The notes under the pieces: model-generated
Told to the model about the DNA's origin: nothing
Seen by the model: only the letters and a program-made list of their open reading frames with translations
Database searches by the model: none
In this document: positions 1-5,772 of the stretch, one piece after another
Numbering within the stretch: the first letter of the stretch is position 1
Layout of the letters: every line of letters starts with the position of its first letter
Origin: a bacterium
GTDB taxonomy: Bacteria; Latescibacterota; UBA2968; UBA8231
Direction: 5' to 3'
DNA length: 6,369 nucleotides
NCBI GenBank assembly: GCA_027593305.1
Contig: JAQCJA010000285.1
Span: 1 to 6,369 of the forward strand
Made by a program: the position numbers and the translations under genes

Positions 1-1176
1 GGCCACGGCGGGTCCGAAGCCTTGCCGGCGGAGAAGATCGAGCGGGACCCGTGGCTCAAGCGGATGTTCCTCGGTTACGCTTTCTCCATCGACTACCGGG
101 ACCGTCGAGGGCATGCCTACATGCTCGTTGATCAGGAACAGACCGGGAGGCAGACCAAGCCGCAGTCCGGGTCCTGCCTGCATTGCCATGGCTCCGTCAT
201 GCCACTCTATCGCGAGTTGGGTGACGGTGATGCAATGAAGGGCTTCGAACAGACCTTCTCGTGGTCCTACAAGGATCTGAACCAGAAGCTGCACGATATG
301 GGCAATGGTCACCCAGTCTCCTGTGTGGACTGCCACAGCCCCGAAAACATGTCGCTGCGCGTGACCCGTCCCGGCTTCATCAACGGCATCCGCGCCCTGG
401 CCTCGGGACAGGCCGCTGTGCCCCATCTGCCATCGATACAGCAGTGGCGCGCCGGGGATCGGTCCAGACCGTATGACCCGAATCAGGACGCCACACGGAC
501 CGAGATGCGCTCGTACGTGTGTGGACAATGCCACGTCGAATACTATTGCGCCAGCAAGATGCCCCTCACCTTCCCCTGGGCGAAGGGATTGACGGCAGAT
601 GATACGGAAGCATTCTGGAACGAGACCCAGTTCGAGTCCGGTCAACGGTTCTATGACTACAAACATGCGGAGAGCGGCGCTGAGATTCTGAAGGCGTAGC
701 ACCCCGAATTCGAACTGTGGAGCCAGGGCATTCACGCCCGCAGTGGTGTCGCCTGTGCCGATTGCCACATGCCCTATATCCGCGATGGAGCATCGAAGGT
801 CTCCGATCACTGGGTGCGCAGTCCGTTGCTGAATATCAACCGGGCCTGCCAGACCTGTCACCGTGTGTCCGAGACGGAGATGCTGGCGCGTGTTGAAGGC
901 ATTCAGGAACGCAACCACGGCCTGCTGCAACGCGCCGGGGCGGCGCTGATGGACCAGCTGGACGCCATGGCCGCCGCCACGGCAGCTGGTGCGACTGAAG
1001 CAGAGCTGGCCGCCGCTCGCGAGTTGCAGCGCAAGGCACAATGGCGGCTTGACTTCATCGCCGCGGAAAACTCGATGGGTTTCCATGCACCACAAGAAGC
1101 GGCGCGGGTCCTGGCAGAAGCGGCTGACTATGCCCGCCAGGGCCAGGTCAGCGCCATGCGGGTGACCACGCGGTGA
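1..1176 (+). pseudogene. nrfA: Ammonia-forming cytochrome c nitrite reductase (NrfA, c552), 5' partial, interrupted by an in-frame TAG
   Basis: NrfA reduces nitrite to ammonium with six electrons in the periplasm, normally fed by the quinol-oxidising NrfH. The frame is open to the left edge (GGSEAL in codons 3-8 resembles the family's YGGS region), so the start and signal peptide lie outside. Haem motifs are CLHCH (codon 59), CVDCH (108), CGQCH (174), CADCH (252) and CQTCH (283). Against recalled E. coli NrfA, Arg50 matches active-site Arg106, Glu180-Tyr181 match Glu215-Tyr216, Lys231 matches Ca ligand Lys261, His234 matches His264, and His362 (FHAP) is a distal haem ligand. Codon 233 is TAG where the family has Gln. 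The same frame then continues with intact motifs to TGA at 1174-1176. The first motif is CXXCH, not CXXCK. The C-terminus is shorter than in E. coli. Family identity is very secure; whether the gene is dead, recently mutated, misread in sequencing or read through is open. Confidence 0.92.
697..699 (+). other. In-frame amber codon within nrfA, replacing a conserved Gln
   Basis: TAG sits between KA and HPE in what is otherwise the family motif KAQHPE. By ungapped count to the next haem motif (C at codon 252 = E. coli C282), this codon equals E. coli Gln263, a ligand of the active-site calcium, directly before catalytic His264. CAG to TAG is a single C-to-T transition. No frameshift is present on either side. 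Confidence 0.93.
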
Positions 1177-1194
1177 ACGACAAGCAACTCTTGC

Positions 1195-1198
1195 GGAG
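1195..1198 (+). promoter_or_regulatory. Ribosome binding site of the GH172 gene
   Basis: GGAG lies 6 bases before the ATG at 1205, inside the 28-base gap after nrfA. It supports this start. The gap holds no recognisable promoter or terminator, so co-transcription with nrfA is possible. Confidence 0.75.
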
Positions 1199-1204
1199 AC
1201 AACA

Positions 1205-2287
1205 ATGACCAATCTGGGTGCATCCTCCCTGGCGGGCCTGGCGCAACTGCGCACCGGCGTACGGACCTGCCGCTGGTCCTCATGGGACACCACAGGTGGC
1301 AATCGCGACAACTGGCCCATCAAGGCGGGGCAGACAGTGACGCTCGGCCGGACGGATGGCGCCGGCTGTGTGCGCCACATCTGGATGACGACGAGCGAGG
1401 CCGACAACAACCTCAAGCGACTCGTACTGCGCTGCTACTGGGACGGCGAGACGACACCGTCGGTGGTGTGCCCCGTGGGTGATTTCTTCGGCCTCGGTCA
1501 TGGCAAGGCGATCTACCACCAGTCGCTGCCGGTGCAGACCTCCTATCTCGGGATGAACTGCTGGTGGCCGATGCCTTTCGCCGAGGGCGCCCGCTTTGAG
1601 GTGACCAACGATTCCGACAAGGACAGCTTCCTCTACTTCTACGTCGACTACGAAGCGTGGGAACGTCCGGGGGCAGACCTGGGGCGGTTCCATGCCAACT
1701 GGAAGCGGGACCTGGTAACAAGGAAGGATGCCCCCATCGGCGCCAATGCGGCGGGGCAGGATCAGCGGCTCAACGCGACGGGGGCCGACAACTTTGTTGT
1801 CCTCGAGGCGACCGGGAAAGGCCACTACGCCGGCTGTTACCTGCACATCGATACGAATGAAACCGGCTGGTGGGGTGAAGGGGACGACATGTTCTGCATC
1901 GATGGCGAGAGCTGGCCACCTCGACTGCACGGCACCGGCACGGAGGATTACTTCTGTGGCGCGTGGAACTACAATCAATTGCGTGAGCCCTATTCGACAC
2001 CGTACTACGGCTATCATTTCAAAGGCAATCAGGACTACACGGGCAAACACTCGCAGTACCGCTTCCACGTCGAGGATCCGGTCTGCTTTGAGAGCAGTCT
2101 GCTGTTCTCCATCGAGCACGGCCACGCCAATGATCGGCAGGGGGACTGGGTCAGTACCGCTTTCTGGTATCAGACAGGGCGCTGGCAGCCGTTGCCGGAT
2201 GTGGGCACCTTTGCTGACCGCGAACCGTATGGCTTTGGCGGGTTGGAGCGCTGGCCGGGCAGGGACCGCAGCGCCCTGCCGCAGTAG
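1205..2287 (+). CDS. DUF2961 / glycoside hydrolase family 172 protein
   Basis: This 360-aa protein has the DUF2961 (GH172) signature throughout: the N-terminal region with GCVRHIWMT (residues 54-62), CPVGDFFGLGHG (89-100), NCWWPMPF (118-125), GWWGEGDDMF (221-230), HGTGTEDYF (242-250) and a late EHGHANDR (304-311). Characterised GH172 enzymes act on fructofuranose- and arabinofuranose-containing glycans and use two glutamates. The candidates here are Glu225 (GEGDD) and Glu247 (GTGTED), 22 residues apart, which I recall as close to the spacing in the bifidobacterial difructose dianhydride enzyme. The length is normal for a single-domain member. No signal peptide or membrane segment is seen, so it is probably cytoplasmic, acting on imported oligosaccharides. 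The stop is TAG. A secreted phosphoesterase gene follows after 48 bases on the same strand. The family is confident; the substrate is unknown. Confidence 0.92.
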   Translation: MTNLGASSLAGLAQLRTGVRTCRWSSWDTTGGNRDNWPIKAGQTVTLGRTDGAGCVRHIWMTTSEADNNLKRLVLRCYWDGETTPSVVCPVGDFFGLGHGKAIYHQSLPVQTSYLGMNCWWPMPFAEGARFEVTNDSDKDSFLYFYVDYEAWERPGADLGRFHANWKRDLVTRKDAPIGANAAGQDQRLNATGADNFVVLEATGKGHYAGCYLHIDTNETGWWGEGDDMFCIDGESWPPRLHGTGTEDYFCGAWNYNQLREPYSTPYYGYHFKGNQDYTGKHSQYRFHVEDPVCFESSLLFSIEHGHANDRQGDWVSTAFWYQTGRWQPLPDVGTFADREPYGFGGLERWPGRDRSALPQ

Positions 2288-2324
2288 CAATTCCCAGATC
2301 GCGCGCCCGCCGCATCCACTCTAC

Positions 2325-2329
2325 GGGAG
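2325..2329 (+). promoter_or_regulatory. Ribosome binding site of the metallophosphoesterase gene
   Basis: GGGAG is 6 bases before the ATG at 2336. It fixes the start ahead of a good signal peptide. The 48-base gap after the GH172 stop shows no hairpin with a T-run, favouring co-transcription of the two genes. Confidence 0.75.
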
Positions 2330-2335
2330 TAACCC

Positions 2336-4480
2336 ATGCCACGGTCCCAGCGATTCCCCGCCCTCGTCCTGTGCCTGTCGTGCGCGGCAGGCCTGCTGCC
2401 TTTGACGCCGGCGTGGTCTGCGAAGCCTGCGACGCAGGTGTTCAACTGCGGGCCCTTTCTGCTGCAGCCCGGGTCGACGACGATGACCATCGTCATCGAT
2501 CATGCCGAACCTCTGGCGGCGCGCCTGACGTGGCGCAGCGCCGCAGGTGGAAGCAAACACACGGTGCAGCAGGAGAGTGCGCGGCACCACATTTTTCCGC
2601 TGACCGAACTGCGTCCCAACACGCAGTACCGTTATCGCGTGCAGGCGGAAGGCTTTGACAGCGGCGAGTATACCTTCCGCACGTTGCCCGAACGTCCCGT
2701 GGCATACCGCTTCCTGGCTCTGGGTGACGTGCGTTCCCATCCTGAGGATTGGCACCGCGTCGCGCAGCGGGTGCAGCAGCACGAGCCCGATGCCCTGTTC
2801 ATTGTCGGCACCGGGGACTATCCCGCTGACGGCAGGCAGTACGATCAGTGGATCGAACAGTTCTTCGACCCGGCGCGCGACATGCTGGCGCGCCTGCCGC
2901 TCTGGCCCGCCATCGGCAATCATGAGCGCACCCGCCAGTACGTCAGCCAGCCGCCCCCTGACGACGTCATCGCCGAGGAGGAATCACACTACTTCAATCT
3001 CTTCGATCTGCCCGGGAACGAACGCTGGTATCGGGTGGACTATCAGTATGTGACGCTGCTGGTGCTCGACAGCAATTCGCCCATGGAGCCCGGGCACGAA
3101 CAGTATGAGTGGGTGCGTGAGCAGTTGCGTTCGTCGCGCAATCGCTTCACGCTCGCCGCATTTCACCACGGGCCGCTGACGTCGGGTCCGCATGGCCGCC
3201 GTCTCGAAGACGGAACTTTCCGCGAGTGGCCCATCGACCAGATCCATCGGTTTCTCCTGCCACTGTTCGACATGTACGGCGTGGATCTGGTGCTCAACGG
3301 GCACGACCACCTGTACGAGCGGTCGCAGGTGAACGGCGTCTACTACGTGATCACCGGTGGCGGTGGGGCACCCCTGTATGCGGTCAACAGCGCCGACAAC
3401 CCCCATCAGCAGGTCGCCGTCTCGGCCCATCACTACACGGCCCTCGATGTGACACCGACGAGCATCGCCGTGACCGCCATCGGCGTGGATGGCAACAGCC
3501 TCGACTGGTTCGTCATACCCGTATCACAATTCGCCTCGAAGCGCATGGCCCGCCAGTGGCGCCAGCAGTTGCTGCAGACGTTGTCCTTTGCGACGACGGC
3601 AGATGGCGCGTCGCGGGTGCAGGTGCACAACGTGCTGGACTTTCCTGTGTCGATCACCATGGGCGGGGGCGCCGCCACAGAGAAGATTGAACTGCCGCCA
3701 GGCAACCGGGGAGAGCTTGAACTGGCGGCAAATGTCGCCGATTCGGTCCTGACGCCGCCGGCATGGCGTGGGCGAGTGGCGACAACGATACCCATCGGCA
3801 TTCGTGGCAGCGGCGACGGTTTGCCGCTGGACGTCCAGTTCGATCAGCAGGTCGTGCTGCGGGAGGCGAGTTTCACTGTTGCACAGATGCCGGCACCCGT
3901 CGTGGATGCGGTCCTCGACGACTGGCCGGCAGGGGCGAGGATGTCGATCGACCACCTGTCCCGGACGGTGGTCAACGGCCAGTTCTACCACGGGGACACC
4001 GACATGAAGGCGGATGTCCACGTTGGTTGGTCGGCCGTGGGGCTGCACCTGGCTTTTCACGTCGACGATGAGGAACTGACGGGATCAATGACTGACGCTC
4101 CATGGGGCATCGACGGAGTCGAGATCTACGTCGATGGGCAGCCGGAGGCGGACCGCACCGACGCCTACACAAGCGGGGTGAGCCAGAATGTGTTGCCCCT
4201 GCGCCGCTCTGGTGAGGCCCCCGAAGGCAACAACGCCTGGCGTGAGCCCGGGGCGCTGGTGTGGCAGGCGCGGGAGCGTGCCGGAGGGTACGACGTCGAG
4301 GTCACGATTCCCGCCGCGACGATCCGGCCCGGTTGGACGCCGGCCAGCGGGGATCGTCTGCGCTTTGACGTGATGATCAACGACCGCGATACCGACGGGC
4401 AGTCGCACCACCGTCTGTGGTCGACAGGCGGGGCCTCGTCATCGACGGCCGGCTTCGGTCTGCTGGTGCTGGGCAACTGA
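2336..4480 (+). CDS. Secreted calcineurin-like metallophosphoesterase with PAP-like N-domain and CBM9/DOMON-like C-domain
   Basis: This is a 714-aa exported protein. Residues 1-28 or so form a signal peptide (hydrophobic 9-24, AWS/A cleavage region, no lipobox). Residues 36-118 resemble the fibronectin-III-like N-terminal domain of purple acid phosphatases (LRPNTQYRYRV, then FRTLP). Residues 124-345 are the calcineurin-like catalytic domain with all metal-site motifs: GDVR (Asp131), GTGDY (Asp161), GNHE (Asn195-His196), FHHGP (His277/278) and NGHDH (His323, His325). Residues 375-515 look like beta-rich linker sequence with no family I recognise. Residues 520-714 resemble a DOMON/CBM9-like sandwich (VVDAVLDDW at 522, GVEIYVDG at 594, YDVEVTIPA at 652). 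It probably hydrolyses phospho-mono- or diesters outside the cytoplasm, perhaps anchored to a glycan by its tail. The exact substrate and metals cannot be read. It converges on the CBM9-like gene with only 8 bases between stops. Confidence 0.92.
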   Translation: MPRSQRFPALVLCLSCAAGLLPLTPAWSAKPATQVFNCGPFLLQPGSTTMTIVIDHAEPLAARLTWRSAAGGSKHTVQQESARHHIFPLTELRPNTQYRYRVQAEGFDSGEYTFRTLPERPVAYRFLALGDVRSHPEDWHRVAQRVQQHEPDALFIVGTGDYPADGRQYDQWIEQFFDPARDMLARLPLWPAIGNHERTRQYVSQPPPDDVIAEEESHYFNLFDLPGNERWYRVDYQYVTLLVLDSNSPMEPGHEQYEWVREQLRSSRNRFTLAAFHHGPLTSGPHGRRLEDGTFREWPIDQIHRFLLPLFDMYGVDLVLNGHDHLYERSQVNGVYYVITGGGGAPLYAVNSADNPHQQVAVSAHHYTALDVTPTSIAVTAIGVDGNSLDWFVIPVSQFASKRMARQWRQQLLQTLSFATTADGASRVQVHNVLDFPVSITMGGGAATEKIELPPGNRGELELAANVADSVLTPPAWRGRVATTIPIGIRGSGDGLPLDVQFDQQVVLREASFTVAQMPAPVVDAVLDDWPAGARMSIDHLSRTVVNGQFYHGDTDMKADVHVGWSAVGLHLAFHVDDEELTGSMTDAPWGIDGVEIYVDGQPEADRTDAYTSGVSQNVLPLRRSGEAPEGNNAWREPGALVWQARERAGGYDVEVTIPAATIRPGWTPASGDRLRFDVMINDRDTDGQSHHRLWSTGGASSSTAGFGLLVLGN

Positions 4481-4488
4481 CCGGTCGC

Positions 4489-5388
4489 TCAACGATCGAT
4501 GGGCAGCAGCTCTTCGGTAAAGTGGATGATGGGAAACAGTTCGGGCACGTGTGAGTCGCGTGTGCCGTGGGGGCTCCAGAACTGGGCGCCGGAATCTTCG
4601 TGTGGTGGCGCCTGGCGGTACTGGTTGAAACGCGAAAAATCCATGCGCCACACATCGCCATCAACCGGCGGCAGGGGACGATCGTCTGCCTGGGCCAGCA
4701 CGTGCAGGCTCTGCCAGGGGATGGCCAGTTCCACCGTCCAGCCGCGGTCACGATCGGAATTGTCGTTGAGCGTGCCGTCTACGTGTACGGCCCACTCCAG
4801 TTGCGGCAGGTCGTAGTTCCAGAATCCGGTACGCAGGCCGCGAGGGTGGGTCTTGAGGCCGACACCGTTCCATTCCCTGGCGCCCTCCGCATCCATCTTC
4901 AGCGTCGGGTCCTGCGCGCCGTAGTCGAAGCGATCGTACTCTGCGTTCCACAGGAAGAAGACTTCGTAGATCGTGCCGAGGGCATTGATCTCGAACTCAT
5001 AGTAGCCATCGCGGCCGGCGATGAACAACTCAACATCATTGTTGCGGAAGATGAGGGCATCGCGCTCGGTGAGATCCGCCTGTACGTCGGGCTCTTCGAT
5101 CCAGTAGCCGATATACAGTTTGCGTCGATCCCAGAGTATGGCGGCGCGTGTGTCGTGAATGCCGCGTGCGCCACTGATCATGTCGCTGAAGCGCGGCGAC
5201 TGCGGCGCCTGGCGCCAGGCCCGTTCGTCCAGATGGCCGTCGACAGCGATGGGCTCGTCGATGCGGTAGGCGGTGTATTGCTCGATCCCGTCGGCGGGCC
5301 AGGGGAAAGGGCTGCCCGCCGCATACTCACCGTCGTAGACGGTCGGTTCGTTGGTGATGCCAAGCGTGTAGCGGTCGGGCCCCGTCAC
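4489..5388 (-). CDS. Carbohydrate-binding family 9-like (CBM9-like) protein
   Basis: This 299-aa protein is a single CBM9-like/DOMON-type sandwich. YRIDEPIAVDGHLDERAW (residues 41-58) is the typical entry motif. It is followed by LYIGYWIEE (91-99), NNDVELFI (116-123), YYEFEINALGTIYE (129-142), GWTVELAIPW (216-225), WRMDFSRF (247-254) and FWSPHG (270-275). Such proteins resemble xylanase CBM9 modules but often stand alone next to glycan-degradation genes; catalysis is not known for them. I chose GTG at 5388 because GAGGAG stands 6 bases before it. An ATG at 5409 would add seven residues but has no Shine-Dalgarno. A further in-frame ATG at 5532 is rejected because it would overlap the upstream small gene. 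No signal peptide is visible from any start, so the protein may be cytoplasmic, which is odd for a glycan binder. It lies 55-76 bases behind the 40-aa membrane-protein gene and is probably co-transcribed with it. Confidence 0.85.
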   Translation of the reverse strand: MTGPDRYTLGITNEPTVYDGEYAAGSPFPWPADGIEQYTAYRIDEPIAVDGHLDERAWRQAPQSPRFSDMISGARGIHDTRAAILWDRRKLYIGYWIEEPDVQADLTERDALIFRNNDVELFIAGRDGYYEFEINALGTIYEVFFLWNAEYDRFDYGAQDPTLKMDAEGAREWNGVGLKTHPRGLRTGFWNYDLPQLEWAVHVDGTLNDNSDRDRGWTVELAIPWQSLHVLAQADDRPLPPVDGDVWRMDFSRFNQYRQAPPHEDSGAQFWSPHGTRDSHVPELFPIIHFTEELLPIDR

Positions 5389-5394
5389 GGCAAT

Positions 5395-5400
5395 CTCCTC
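5395..5400 (-). promoter_or_regulatory. Ribosome binding site deciding the start of the CBM9-like gene
   Basis: On the minus strand GAGGAG (5400 down to 5395) precedes GTG at 5388-5386 by 6 bases. This site would lie inside the coding sequence if translation began at the ATG at 5409, whose own upstream sequence (AGAACAACA) shows no Shine-Dalgarno. Confidence 0.6.
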
Positions 5401-5464
5401 GCGTGTCATTGTTGTTCTGAGCAACGTAGCCGAAGAGTCCGGGTGACGGCAATGCTGCGGTGCT

Positions 5465-5587
5465 TCAGTCCAGGTTGTACACCGCCAACTGCGACGACAT
5501 GGTGAACAACATGGCGCCCATCCAGAACACAAGCATAAGGGCGCCGAAGGTGATCTCGTTCTCGATAAGTGCTCTGGTGCGGCTCAT
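5465..5587 (-). CDS. Small single-helix membrane protein, 40 aa, unknown function
   Basis: A 40-codon reading frame starts MSRTRALIEN and ends with VYNLD and TGA. Residues 12-31 (from ITFGALM to LFTMS) form one hydrophobic segment rich in Met, Phe, Leu and Gly. The N-terminus carries two arginines and the C-terminus ends acidic, suggesting an inner-membrane helix with the N-terminus inside by the positive-inside rule. AGGGAG stands about 6 bases before the ATG. It reads the same way as the CBM9-like gene and ends 76 bases before that gene's GTG. I do not recognise a family. It could be a small subunit or regulator of a membrane transporter or, less likely, a leader peptide. The real-gene call rests on the ribosome binding site, coherent membrane-protein composition and position. 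Confidence 0.65.
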   Translation of the reverse strand: MSRTRALIENEITFGALMLVFWMGAMLFTMSSQLAVYNLD

Positions 5588-5591
5588 GATA

Positions 5592-5599
5592 CTCTCCCT
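5592..5599 (-). promoter_or_regulatory. Ribosome binding site of the 40-aa gene
   Basis: The minus strand reads AGGGAGAG from 5599 to 5592, with the GGAG core 6 bases before the ATG at 5587. This is one of the strongest Shine-Dalgarno matches in the window and the main argument that the small frame is translated. Confidence 0.65.
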
Positions 5600-5732
5600 G
5601 AGGTTCGGTGAAGTCGTCTCACCACGAAGGATAGCAACAGGAGTGCCAGACCTGTTCTCTCAGAGGGTGCGCAGGAGAATCAGCGCAAACCGGGACACCC
5701 GAGCCTCACAGTGTCAATTGGAGCCCATAGAC

Positions 5733-5748
5733 GGGACAGACATGTCCC
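5733..5748 (-). terminator. Short inverted repeat after the hydrolase gene, weak terminator candidate
   Basis: GGGACA (5733-5738) and TGTCCC (5743-5748) are perfect complements with a 4-base loop, 24 bases past the hydrolase stop on the minus strand. The stem is only 6 bp and no T-run follows, so intrinsic termination is doubtful. The inner GACATGTC is also palindromic and could equally be a protein-binding site or chance. Confidence 0.22.
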
Positions 5749-5772
5749 ACAGGAGCGAAGCTGGCGGTCAGC

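Larger units (their letters stand above)
5588..5772. other. Intergenic region between the small-protein gene and the alpha/beta hydrolase
   Basis: This 185-base stretch separates two minus-strand genes. It holds a short inverted repeat near the hydrolase stop, a lone TTGACA-like hexamer on the minus strand (5717-5712) with no convincing -10 partner, and the ribosome binding site of the small gene. A promoter for the small gene and the CBM9-like gene is expected here but cannot be pinpointed. I see no tRNA, small-RNA signature or further coding frame with a good start. Confidence 0.5.

Noticed and set aside
22..24. TTG at 22 as the nrfA start
   Set aside because: The frame is open to the left edge, the residues before it match the family, and no ribosome binding site or signal peptide is present. 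The gene is 5' truncated by the window.
769..1176. A separate gene starting at the ATG at 769
   Set aside because: That Met is the residue after the fourth haem motif of NrfA. The frame continues the interrupted gene and has no start signals of its own.
1280..2290. A 336-codon open frame on the minus strand opposite the GH172 gene
   Set aside because: It mirrors the GH172 gene, which has family motifs and a ribosome binding site. The antisense translation shows no recognisable domain, and its length is explained by high GC and codon-phase bias.
2285..2332. TAG ending the GH172 gene could be sense, since 14 further open codons lead to a TAA at 2330
   Set aside because: The extension has no family similarity and runs into the next gene's ribosome binding site. 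With no internal TAG in the other genes, amber reassignment is not supported.
4567..5505. A 312-codon plus-strand frame opposite the CBM9-like gene
   Set aside because: No family motif or ribosome binding site is evident, and the opposite strand encodes a clear CBM9-like protein. It is a GC-rich antisense shadow.
5712..5717. Perfect TTGACA on the minus strand as a -35 box
   Set aside because: The sequence 16-18 bases downstream is GC-rich with no TATAAT-like element. A lone hexamer is likely by chance.
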